In this document: positions 13,103 to 20,698 of the stretch, one piece after another
How positions within the stretch are numbered: the stretch's first letter is position 1
Layout: each line of letters starts with the position of its first letter
From: Desulfohalobiaceae bacterium
GTDB lineage: Bacteria > Desulfobacterota > Desulfovibrionia > Desulfovibrionales > Desulfothermaceae
Length of the DNA: 22,532 bases
Reading direction: 5' to 3'
NCBI GenBank assembly: GCA_021737115.1
Contig: JAIPER010000008.1
Location: 1-22,532 of the forward strand
Translations under genes and position numbers: made by a program
Notes under the pieces: model-generated
Told to the model about the DNA's origin: nothing
The model's database searches: none
The model's input: only the letters and a program-made list of their open reading frames with translations

Positions 13103-15742
13103 TTAGAAATCGTTCATAAAGGCCAGGTCGATGGTCACAGGGACCCGGTCATATTCGATCTGGGTTTCCGGGTCCCGGAGCACCAGGGCGTATTCCTTCT
13201 TGTTGTCGTAGTCGCCTTTGGTGAGCAGGATCTTCACCGAGCGTTTCCGATCTTCCATGGAATCAGAGTCGCTGTCAAAGGTGACGGTTGTCTCGTTGCT
13301 GATCAAGGTGTCCCCATCCCGGACAGAGACCACCAGGGTCCGGGGGAGCCGGCGCTCGGCCACCTTCTCGGTCTGGATCAACTCGAATTTCTGAATGGAG
13401 TTGACGATCTTCCGGTTCGAGCCCAGCAGGGAGACCCCGACCTGCTGCACGGCCTCCTGCTTGGCGGCTTTGCCTGCCAGTTCCTTGACCATGATCACCG
13501 GAACCAGGATCTCCTGGGGCAGGGCACCGCCGTGGATGAACCTGGCCCCGCCGGCAAAATGGAAGCGGTTGGCTCCTTTGGGTATCCAGAATCCCATGTC
13601 ATCGATGGTGCCGGCCGTGATCCGGGTGTTCGAGTGCCAGGCCAGGGGCGATTGCCCCAGGTCTTTGCCCAGGAGAAAGCGCTTGGTGGTCTTGACCGCG
13701 TTCTCAGGCTTGATCTCCAGTTTGCTCTTCTCCAGAGGTGTGGGCGGAGAATCTTGATAGAGAAAGCCGTGATCCGCGGTCACAAATACATTGGTCCCGT
13801 TCAGGCTGTTGACGATGAAGCGCACCAGGGAGGAGAGCTCGTCAATGGCCGTTTTGCAGGCCGCAAAAGTTTTGCCCTCGGTCTGGGCCGTATCGCCGGT
13901 GCTATCGATCTGGTTGTGGTAGATATAAATCACCCGGTGAGGCCGCACCCGATCCCGGCCTTGTTCCTTGTTCATGGCCAGGAGATCTTCCGCCCTGATG
14001 GCCGTGCCCTGGTAGCGGGAAAGAATCTCATTGCGTTGCTCTAAGGAGGCACAGGGCAGCCCATCCACCAGAATCTGTTCCGAGCCTTCCTTGAAGCCGT
14101 ATTCTTGATGCGGCAGCAATGCGGCCATGCCCAGGGCGGTATAGCTCGGCAGCACCCCCAGCTGGGTATCAAGCCGGGCCTTGAAGCGGAATTTGCTGTT
14201 GATGGTCCTCTTGAGCTCTTCGGCGATTTCGTAGCGCAGGCCATCGCTGATGATCACATAGACCTTGTTCTTGGGGTTGGCCTCAAGAATCAGTTTGAGA
14301 TGGTTTTGATAAAAGCGGTCCTGGTTGGGGATGTGCTGCTTATCTTGGGGGATATCTGGAATGGACCAGCGCTTGAGCAGACCGTCTTCCCCTTCCAGGA
14401 AGGCGCCCCAGTAGAGGGATAGCTGATCCAGGAACCAGGAGCTGTAGATGGACTCCACTTTTTTCTGGACCTCTTTGAGCACGTCCCAGCCGGCCAGCTC
14501 CACCCTGTCCGCTGCTTCATGGAACAGGCGGTAGAGCTGATCAAAACGGAAAAGCTCTGTGGTGTAGGCCTGGACCAGGCGCTCAGGGCTCGGGTAGCTC
14601 AAGCCGGGGTCATAGGTACGGCGCAAGAGAAACAGGTCCAGGGTGGCCTCCAGGGCGTCAAAGGCGGCCGCATAGATGTTTCGCCCCCTGTCCCCGGCCT
14701 CGAGCTGCACTGTGGCCCAGTGGCCGTCCTTCCGGTTCAGGATGACCGGCTTCAGCTCCTCTGGTTTTTCCAGTTCATCCTGGACGGCCTTGTCACGCAG
14801 GGAACGGATCACCTGGCGCTCCACCGCCTCGAAGGTCAGGCAGTCTATGAGTGCTTCAGCATCAAAGCCCAGCAGGTGCTCGTCCAATTTGACCTCTTTG
14901 GCCACGGCCCGGGTCACCTTACTGTACTGCCGGAAATGGGCCAGGTGGCTCCGCCATTGGGCCAGGAAGACAGAGACATTCGTGGTCGGGGATCTCTCTG
15001 GCAAGACAAAATGCTGGAGTGATTTAGGAACATCCCCCTTGATCGTCACGGTCAGATCCGTTACCAGGAGGCGGATGAGCAGGTCGGCCAGGCTGGGTGT
15101 CTCAGCGGTGTAGTTAAAGGTCCGGGTCATCTCCTCCCAGAAAAAAGAGGCCAGGCCGAACTTTTCGATCTCTGCCCAGGACCGGGGAGGGACCTTGAAG
15201 TCGCAGCCCTCCTCCGAGCACAGCTGACCAAAGAGTTTCATCAGAATGTCGAAGATCCCGGCCTGGTCAGCCCGGGTCAGCACGGCCATCATCTTCAGAT
15301 CCAGGCCCCGTTCCCGGTCATCCTGGTCCACCAGCTTTTTGAGCCGGTTCAGCCGGTTCTGATTCTTGAAGAAATTCTTGTGCTCGTTCAGGTGCGCCCG
15401 CATGGATTGGTGGCTCAGGCCCAGCTCGCTCAGCAGGATGGAGGCCCGGTCGGCATGGAAGCTGCGGCTGTAAAGCCGGATATCCAAAAGCCAGTCCTGA
15501 TCTGGGTCCGGCTCCGGGGACGGGGCATAGAGCAGGTACTTGCCGCCGGAGTCTTCGAGTTCAAGCCGGACCTTGAGCTCAAGCAGGCTTTCATCCTGGA
15601 GGTTGATGGTCTTCACACCGTCCAGGTCCAGTTCAGGGACCAGGTCAGAGAACTCTTGGTCAGGATCATGCCAGAAGACAATAGCCTGGTCTTCGGTGTG
15701 GAAGATGTTGTTCAGGTTGTCGGTGATTTGCTGGGTGTTCAT
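13103..15742 (-). CDS. pglZ: BREX-1 system phosphatase PglZ type A
   Basis: This 879-residue protein is of the PglZ family, the alkaline-phosphatase-superfamily component that defines BREX and Pgl phage-defence systems. Metal-binding motifs are in order: VYVIISDGLRYEIAEEL (D500), IYIYHNQIDSTGD (about 605-617) and VFVTADHGFLYQDS (D657, H658). The N-terminal 450 residues are the long helical region typical of type A. Length equals the family norm. Its ATG overlaps the stop of the AlbA_2 gene by four bases (ATGA). In full type I loci it lies between pglX and brxL; here pglX is replaced upstream by the AlbA_2 gene and then mobile sequence. Confidence 0.95.
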   Translation of the reverse strand: MNTQQITDNLNNIFHTEDQAIVFWHDPDQEFSDLVPELDLDGVKTINLQDESLLELKVRLELEDSGGKYLLYAPSPEPDPDQDWLLDIRLYSRSFHADRASILLSELGLSHQSMRAHLNEHKNFFKNQNRLNRLKKLVDQDDRERGLDLKMMAVLTRADQAGIFDILMKLFGQLCSEEGCDFKVPPRSWAEIEKFGLASFFWEEMTRTFNYTAETPSLADLLIRLLVTDLTVTIKGDVPKSLQHFVLPERSPTTNVSVFLAQWRSHLAHFRQYSKVTRAVAKEVKLDEHLLGFDAEALIDCLTFEAVERQVIRSLRDKAVQDELEKPEELKPVILNRKDGHWATVQLEAGDRGRNIYAAAFDALEATLDLFLLRRTYDPGLSYPSPERLVQAYTTELFRFDQLYRLFHEAADRVELAGWDVLKEVQKKVESIYSSWFLDQLSLYWGAFLEGEDGLLKRWSIPDIPQDKQHIPNQDRFYQNHLKLILEANPKNKVYVIISDGLRYEIAEELKRTINSKFRFKARLDTQLGVLPSYTALGMAALLPHQEYGFKEGSEQILVDGLPCASLEQRNEILSRYQGTAIRAEDLLAMNKEQGRDRVRPHRVIYIYHNQIDSTGDTAQTEGKTFAACKTAIDELSSLVRFIVNSLNGTNVFVTADHGFLYQDSPPTPLEKSKLEIKPENAVKTTKRFLLGKDLGQSPLAWHSNTRITAGTIDDMGFWIPKGANRFHFAGGARFIHGGALPQEILVPVIMVKELAGKAAKQEAVQQVGVSLLGSNRKIVNSIQKFELIQTEKVAERRLPRTLVVSVRDGDTLISNETTVTFDSDSDSMEDRKRSVKILLTKGDYDNKKEYALVLRDPETQIEYDRVPVTIDLAFMNDF

Positions 15743-17214
15743 ATCTCTGTATTGTTGTTCTCAGAATTCAGGAACTGATGCCCTTTGAGAGTAAGCCGGT
15801 ATTTCTGTTTGCGACTGCTTGGCTTATCTGGGATTGTGCGTTGGATATATCCTTTTTCAAGGGCTGGGTGGAGGTAATTCTCTCGAAAAGACGCCCGATG
15901 TTTCAGGCCCATATGTTCCATGAGTTCCAATGTCGACCTGTCTCTATCTTCCAAGGGTTTGAGGAAGATACGCATTGGATCCACTTGGTCGCTTGCAGTC
16001 TTGGTCGGTGACTGGGTCGGCGACTGGGTCGGTGACTGGGTCGATGCGACAGCTTTCCCTGTCTGGATCTGTTCAGCCAAACGAACTACTACTCGGACCC
16101 GCATGCCAACTTCCATAATCTCCAACTTCGGCAGGCCCAGTTCCCGTGCTTCTCGAAAGATGCGGGGCATGCCGCTGCCCCATTGCTCAATCAGGTTCAA
16201 CTCTCGAAAAACTCTGGCAATAACGTGGTTGCGGATCTTGGATATTCCCTGCTTCATGTCCTCCACAGTCAGGCCCGGGAGGAGAATGCCGGGGTTCTCA
16301 ACCTCAATGCGGTCATCAAAGAAAGCGACCCGGATGGGTGCGCCGCGCTGGGAATAGTCGGCATGGACCAGGGCATTGATCACCACCTCGCGCAAAATAC
16401 CCAGGGGGATGCTCCAGACATCTTTGCGACGGATCTCTGTAAAGTCGGCCCCGCGCACGGCATGCTTTTTCAAAAAAAACATGATGCTCTCAACTGCATG
16501 GGGCAGATGGTCATGCAATTCGGTATGATCAAAGATATCAGCTTTGTCCAGGCCAACAAAACGGCCGCACTGCACCCAGGCATCTGAAAAATGGCGTTTT
16601 CGCTCTTTCCCGAAAAGGAGAGTCGCCCCTTTGGTAGGCACCAGCTTGCCCTGCTCCTGGGTGAGCAGTTTCAAGGTCAGCAGTTCTTTTTCACCCAAGG
16701 AGCTCTCCCGGCCGAACATTTCCCTGGCCGCCTCCAGATCCAGATCGTCAATGGACAGGCCCGGCATGGGCAGTTCATCAAAGGAAATGCCCTCGGCAGA
16801 CCTGCGAAGCTCGGCAATCAGCTCCCGGTCAGCCTGCCTGTTGGTGGAGCCAAGTCGGATATATACCCCAGCTTCCGGACCTTCGGCCTTGATATAGTGA
16901 GGCCGCAAGCCGCTGAGGAAAACTTCCACCGTGAGTAGGGTCTTGCCTTCCACAGTGATAAACTCAATATTCGGCACAAGGCGCGGGGCAATGGCATCGG
17001 CCACCAGGCTGCACAGCCTTTCCTCATCGTCCAAAGGCTGATCAACGCCGATCACATTGTTCTGGTCGTCAACCCCAAAGACAAGACGTCCACCAGCTGT
17101 ATTGGCAAAGGCCACCAGGGTCCTGAGGAAGTTTCGAGGAGACGAGAGGTCTCGCTTGAACTCCAGGGTTTTGCTTTCGGATGATTGGAGGATATGTTCA
17201 AAGGCTGAGGGCAT
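15739..17214 (-). CDS. AlbA_2/Schlafen-type ATP-binding protein, putative regulator
   Basis: This 491-residue protein has three parts. An N-terminal Schlafen AlbA_2 domain includes ESKTLEFKRD (13-22) and FANTAGGRLVFGVDD (36-50). A GHKL-type ATPase domain (HATPase_c_4) has REVVINALVHADYSQRG (275-291) and WGSGMPRIFREA (345-356). A C-terminal winged-helix-like segment (about 410-491) follows a TQSP-repeat linker. Proteins of this type are often annotated as transcriptional regulators or RNA helicase-like, and some accompany BREX loci as accessory genes. ATG at 17214 has AGGAAA upstream. As first gene of the visible operon it may regulate the operon or be an effector; the sequence does not decide between these. 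Confidence 0.85.
   Translation of the reverse strand: MPSAFEHILQSSESKTLEFKRDLSSPRNFLRTLVAFANTAGGRLVFGVDDQNNVIGVDQPLDDEERLCSLVADAIAPRLVPNIEFITVEGKTLLTVEVFLSGLRPHYIKAEGPEAGVYIRLGSTNRQADRELIAELRRSAEGISFDELPMPGLSIDDLDLEAAREMFGRESSLGEKELLTLKLLTQEQGKLVPTKGATLLFGKERKRHFSDAWVQCGRFVGLDKADIFDHTELHDHLPHAVESIMFFLKKHAVRGADFTEIRRKDVWSIPLGILREVVINALVHADYSQRGAPIRVAFFDDRIEVENPGILLPGLTVEDMKQGISKIRNHVIARVFRELNLIEQWGSGMPRIFREARELGLPKLEIMEVGMRVRVVVRLAEQIQTGKAVASTQSPTQSPTQSPTKTASDQVDPMRIFLKPLEDRDRSTLELMEHMGLKHRASFRENYLHPALEKGYIQRTIPDKPSSRKQKYRLTLKGHQFLNSENNNTEI
16003..16041 (-). repeat. 12-bp in-frame tandem repeat (about three units)
   Basis: The plus-strand unit GGTCGGTGACTG repeats three times with one base change, encoding TQSP units in the linker between the ATPase and winged-helix parts of the AlbA_2 protein. 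Copy-number change would lengthen or shorten the linker by four residues and keep frame. Confidence 0.8.
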
Positions 17215-17275
17215 TGTAATTTTCCTGTTCAGGCTGATGTATCAAGAGTTTTACCACAGAGGGCACAGAGAAGAT

Positions 17276-17304
17276 GCGGCTGCAAAAAATCCTTTTGCAG
17301 CCGC
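17276..17304. repeat. perfect 12-bp hairpin
   Basis: GCGGCTGCAAAA and TTTTGCAGCCGC pair perfectly around a 5-nt loop AATCC. It is preceded by ACCACAGAGGGCACAGAGA, a short motif of a kind that recurs in noncoding DNA of related bacteria. It lies between the lone antitoxin gene and the AlbA_2 gene, so it could terminate transcription coming from upstream. Confidence 0.5.
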
Positions 17305-17306
17305 CA

Positions 17307-17334
17307 GTGGTCAGAAGTCAGTGGTCAGAGGTCA
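17307..17334 (-). repeat. heptamer repeat array, four TGACNNC units
   Basis: On the minus strand it reads TGACCTC, TGACCAC, TGACTTC, TGACCAC. A similar four-unit array lies at 19720-19747 inside the REP-type transposase gene. It abuts the hairpin at 17276-17304. Confidence 0.6.
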
Positions 17335-17357
17335 GTAAATCCAAAGAATTACAGATA

Positions 17358-17394
17358 CAAAAAGTCGCTTGAAGCGTTCACTCAAGACTTTTTG
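17358..17394. repeat. imperfect hairpin CAAAAAGT/ACTTTTTG
   Basis: The outer arms CAAAAAGT and ACTTTTTG and the inner arms CTTGA and TCAAG form one stem with a two-base bulge. It sits 31 bp behind the end of the lone antitoxin gene and may terminate that transcript, since a T-run forms the end of the stem on the plus strand and A-run pairs it on the other. Confidence 0.4.
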
Positions 17395-17424
17395 CAGATG
17401 CGACAGAGAAGAAGGAGATCTTCA

Positions 17425-17757
17425 TCACTGGCTTGGTTGATGGTCGAATACAGCAGTACTTCTATTCTTCGGCTCTATGGCCAGTCGTAGCCCCATGGCC
17501 TGTAGGAGGGCGTAAAGACTTTTGATTTCGGGATTGCCCTGTTGAGACAACATCCGATAAAGATTTTCCCTGCTCAGGTGAGATTTTTCGGCCAGCACAC
17601 CCATGCCTCCATGAGCTTCAGCCACATTGCGCAGGGCCAAAAGAAACACGCTGCGGTCACCTTCCTCAATTGCAGCATTTAAATACGCGGCTGCCTCATT
17701 GGGATCTTTCAGAGAGTTTATTAAATCTTGTTGATATGAGGTGGTTTTATGAGTCAT
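17425..17757 (-). CDS. HI1420-type addiction module antidote protein (HTH), no toxin visible
   Basis: This 110-residue protein has the layout of the HI1420 family of putative antitoxins: the N-terminal stretch LINSLKDPNEAAAYLNAAIEEGD, then VFLLALRNVAEAHGGMGVLAEKSHLSRENLYRML as an HTH with the SRENLYRML recognition helix near 62-70. Family members normally repress their own operon and follow a RelE/HigB-like (Gp49) toxin gene. Here nothing resembling the about 100-residue toxin lies immediately upstream, so it appears to be an orphan. The ribosome site is weak. Confidence 0.8.
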   Translation of the reverse strand: MTHKTTSYQQDLINSLKDPNEAAAYLNAAIEEGDRSVFLLALRNVAEAHGGMGVLAEKSHLSRENLYRMLSQQGNPEIKSLYALLQAMGLRLAIEPKNRSTAVFDHQPSQ

Positions 17758-17893
17758 GTTCTATTCTTTAAAGGATTTTCGGGCATCTTCAGTGATGTAA
17801 TACCCAATTAAATACGGATATACTTGCTGCGATACGTGGCCCTGACTCCAAGCCGTTTCTTCACCGCCTCGACAAACTGAAGACAGTCAACTG

Positions 17894-18040
17894 CTAATGC
17901 TTCTGACACAGGGGGCAGGCCTTTTCCCGAGCCGATTTATCCTGGAGGAAATCGTGGGTCCAAGTCAGATTCTTAGACCGGCCATTTTGATGCCAAAAAG
18001 ATTGATTTAAGAGTGCAAAACGACCTTCCCACAGTGTCTT
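17894..18040 (-). pseudogene. coding-like fragment, unrecognised
   Basis: A stop-to-stop stretch of 48 codons has no usable start and reads like a protein C-terminus: LWEGRFALLNQSFW near its beginning and KACPLCQKH at the end. A different frame just downstream (about 17810-17935) also reads protein-like (LPPVSEALAVDCLQFVEAV) and ends near 17815. They may be pieces of a decayed mobile-element gene. I cannot name the family. The rest of 17758-18299 holds low-complexity AACAAC-type sequence (about 18072-18112) and the terminator at 18197. Confidence 0.25.
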
Positions 18041-18196
18041 TTATAAGCAATTAAGCTACTTACTTAGGTCCGACCCAACAACACTAGGCAACAACACACA
18101 ACAACACAACACCTGCCCATTTAAGTCAAGACGCCTTACTGGACGCGGCGAATCAGCTCTCGGCGCAGGTACATATTGGTGGGTAATAAAAAATGG

Positions 18197-18237
18197 AAGG
18201 CCGCTTGTTTCCCTTGAATGCGGGAACGGGCGGCCTT
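18197..18237 (-). terminator. intrinsic terminator behind the Rpn-family gene
   Basis: AAGGCCGC (18197-18204) pairs with GCGGCCTT (18230-18237), and TTCCC pairs with GGGAA inside. On the minus strand the stem is followed by CCATTTTTTATT. It lies about 60 bp behind the stop of the Rpn-family gene. Confidence 0.65.
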
Positions 18238-18299
18238 TTGCTGGTACAAATCAGTCTATGACTTGCTCTGGCCTTATCCGGATTGGGTCTGAAATCCGG

Positions 18300-19325
18300 T
18301 CAGTTCTCGACGGCCCTGTTCACCAACTCGGTGAATTCCTCCAGGGAGCTGGTTTTGTGAACTTTCCTATTGAGAGCTCGTAAGTTCTCGATGGACTGGA
18401 TCGACTTGATTTTTGCCTGCAGGGAGTTGGACAACGGGCCGAAAAGGTCATTTGCAACGTCTATGATGGATTCGTGGGCATATTCGAGCTTTCCTTTCCT
18501 CTCCCTTTCTACAAGCAGTTTTTCCTGGTCCTGGGCGATCTCATTATAAACTTCTTTTCGTATCTGCTCTGCAGCTGTTTGCATGGCTTCTTCACCTCCC
18601 GGCAAGCGCCGTGTGTACTCACCCAGCCTTTCCTGGCTAATGGGACCGGCTATGGCAACATACTGAACGATTGCCTGTAAATAGTCCTTGATCTTGTCTT
18701 TGTCCGGAATCGTCTCCAAGAGAGCATAGATCTCCTGGAGCTTTGTTTCAAGTTCAGGATAATGAATATACTTGAAAAGTAAATGAAATATCTCCATGAC
18801 TGTGGACGTCCGGAATTCCTCATCCTCCATGGAGGAGATATCATGGACCATGTGCTTGAACTCAGGAATAAAGGGTCTGAAATCCTCTGAAGGCAACTCG
18901 AATAAATCAGAGAATCTGAGACTGAAATTCCATCGGCCCTTGCCATGATAGATCACCACCGGGATGACCACCGGCAAATTGGTTCCCAGCTGACCCTTTC
19001 TTTTCAGGTCATGCCATTTCTGGACCATATAATTCAGGACCTGAAGCCGGGTCCACATTTCCGGGCTGCTTTTATGCTCAAACAAGATGTAGATGCTGAC
19101 AAACTCCGGATCGTCTTTGATCTGGACCGTTACCGTGACATCTGAATAAAACTCCCTGTGTTCCTCGGAGACAAACCCGGTCAGGTCAATTTCCATGGTC
19201 TCCAAGTCGAGCAAAGACCTGATCTCAAAGGGTATGTAGTTCTCGATAAAACTCTGGACGAACTCCGGCCTGCTGAACAGGTCCTTGAAGCAGGCGTCGT
19301 GAGGGTTGGGAATCTCAAATGTCAT
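18300..19325 (-). CDS. Rpn-family recombination-promoting nuclease / Transposase_31-type protein
   Basis: This 341-residue protein is of the Rpn/YhgA-like family, which has a PD-(D/E)XK nuclease fold and promotes RecA-independent DNA exchange. The opening NPHDACFKDLFSRPEF is the family signature. The active site can be read as D62 in SDVTVTVQI, then E83 and K85 in ILFEHKSSPE. VVIPVVIYHGKGRW (about 119-132) is also characteristic. The C-terminal part is charged and helical (QEKLLVERERKGKLEYAHES). Length is typical and no frameshift is visible, so it is probably intact. It stands in a mobile-element-rich stretch, transcribed toward the lone antitoxin. Confidence 0.88.
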   Translation of the reverse strand: MTFEIPNPHDACFKDLFSRPEFVQSFIENYIPFEIRSLLDLETMEIDLTGFVSEEHREFYSDVTVTVQIKDDPEFVSIYILFEHKSSPEMWTRLQVLNYMVQKWHDLKRKGQLGTNLPVVIPVVIYHGKGRWNFSLRFSDLFELPSEDFRPFIPEFKHMVHDISSMEDEEFRTSTVMEIFHLLFKYIHYPELETKLQEIYALLETIPDKDKIKDYLQAIVQYVAIAGPISQERLGEYTRRLPGGEEAMQTAAEQIRKEVYNEIAQDQEKLLVERERKGKLEYAHESIIDVANDLFGPLSNSLQAKIKSIQSIENLRALNRKVHKTSSLEEFTELVNRAVEN

Positions 19326-19445
19326 AGAGGCATTTTAATCTCGAATCTCGCAGAATGCAATGGGCAGTACTGCAGCGATGGCAACTTTTAGGCAAAGTTA
19401 AGATTGGTAAGGGTGCGTCATACGGAAAATTCGCTCTGCGGATCT

Positions 19446-20417
19446 TCACTTGGCATAGTTGATGGATGAGTCCAGCCGCTTCATGGAATAGACTCCCTCC
19501 ACCCCGCCTACAGGCGTAAATTTCCGCTCATCTTTCGATGTCAGCAGGTGCTTGACCTGATCAAAGACCTCACCCACAAAGGCCTTACTTCCGATGATAC
19601 CGGAGTCGCTAAAATACCGGCATCGATACCTGAAGCGATCCACCCGGCTGACCTTGTACTTCCGCCGGCGTTCCTTCTTGACGATCTTGGGATCGATTCC
19701 TCTTTGTGTTTTCTCTTGCTGACCTCTGACATCTGACGTCTGATCTCTGTCCCCAGCCGCCCCTGTCTCGTAAACGAATTCACGATATTTGCGCACGATA
19801 TCACCAGATGCAAATTCGTTCCACTCTTTCATTCCGAAGTCCACACACAAGAGATCATCCTTATTACCGGTCTGGACATGATAGCCCAGAGAACACCACT
19901 TGTACTCCTCAGGCCGCTTCACAATTCCGGCCCGGATCGGATTGAGATCCACATAGGCCAAGAGGTTGACCAGAGTGGGACCGTCCTCCACGATCAACGA
20001 TTTGAAGCGACCTCCCCAGAAAAAGCCCTGTCTTCGGTACTTCTTGTTGTAGTAAAAGGTAAAGCCCTGCTTGATATCCTTGACATAGGCGGCCAGGCTG
20101 CAGAGACGCTTGCGCACTTCCTCCACTTGCTCTCCTCCGATGAATTTCTCATTCCCATAGAACTTCTGATAGCGCTTTATCACCTCCTGATCAGAGACCG
20201 TATCTTCCGGATACATCCGAGCTACGAGGTGGAAATGATTCCCTAAAATAGCGAATCCAAGGACATCCACACAATACAAAATACTCAAGCGTTTGATCAG
20301 ACTGAGCAGATAATCCTTGTCCACATCTCGGATCGGCAGTCCCTGCAGCGCAGTTCGGGATACGACATGATAGACCGTGCTCTTGGAATCTCGGGTAAAT
20401 CTGGCTATGCGGGGCAT
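19446..20417 (-). CDS. REP-associated tyrosine transposase (Y1/HUH family)
   Basis: This 323-residue single-strand transposase of the IS200-like TnpA-REP group cuts and joins DNA through one tyrosine. The start MPRIARFTRDSKSTVYHVVS is the standard N-terminus. The HUH pair is HFH at 61-63 (GNHFHLVARM). The candidate nucleophile is Y122 or Y123 in FYYNKKYRRQGFFWGGRFKS, followed by YVDLNPIRAGIV. ATG at 20417 follows GGAGG. Residues 224-237 (DRDQTSDVRGQQEK) are encoded by a heptamer repeat array that looks like a tolerated insertion in the linker before the basic C-terminal region. I did not find clear REP partners beside the gene. Confidence 0.93.
   Translation of the reverse strand: MPRIARFTRDSKSTVYHVVSRTALQGLPIRDVDKDYLLSLIKRLSILYCVDVLGFAILGNHFHLVARMYPEDTVSDQEVIKRYQKFYGNEKFIGGEQVEEVRKRLCSLAAYVKDIKQGFTFYYNKKYRRQGFFWGGRFKSLIVEDGPTLVNLLAYVDLNPIRAGIVKRPEEYKWCSLGYHVQTGNKDDLLCVDFGMKEWNEFASGDIVRKYREFVYETGAAGDRDQTSDVRGQQEKTQRGIDPKIVKKERRRKYKVSRVDRFRYRCRYFSDSGIIGSKAFVGEVFDQVKHLLTSKDERKFTPVGGVEGVYSMKRLDSSINYAK
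19720..19747 (+). repeat. heptamer repeat array inside the transposase gene
   Basis: Four units TGACCTC, TGACATC, TGACGTC, TGATCTC lie end to end. They belong to the same TGAYNNC family as the array at 17307-17334 and encode part of the transposase's linker on the opposite strand. Confidence 0.65.
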
Positions 20418-20513
20418 ACGGCACCTCCAAAAAAAATAATCGAGTGAATGTTCAGAAGATGGTGTGGAGATTTGAGGGGAAAGTCAACAGAAAGTCAACA
20501 GAAAACCTGTCCC

Positions 20514-20644
20514 TTATGTTGCGAGTTTCTATAACTACCTGAGAAACATGACGATAGGGAAGATTATGCTCACCATTTGTATGATCATAAAAAACAGGGT
20601 GTTGACGCATCAAGCAACATAAAAAGTTTTCGCTTGCAACATAA
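20514..20644. repeat. TTATGTTGC / GCAACATAA repeats behind the recombinase genes
   Basis: TTATGTTGCGAG (20514-20525) is an inverted copy, one mismatch in 12, of CTTGCAACATAA (20633-20644). A third copy, GCAACATAA, is at 20614-20622. They lie in the 281-bp spacer behind the tyrosine recombinases, together with a tandem AAAGTCAACAG at about 20480-20502. They may be recombinase binding sites or an element end. I see no gene in this spacer. Confidence 0.45.
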
Positions 20645-20698
20645 TTTTCCGGCCACATGCACACTCCTATCCACACTGAGTCAGGATAAAGCCCGGTC

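Noticed and set aside
18072..18112. AACAAC-rich stretch considered as a CRISPR or tandem array
   Set aside because: Units are irregular, very short and without spacers; it is low-complexity sequence.
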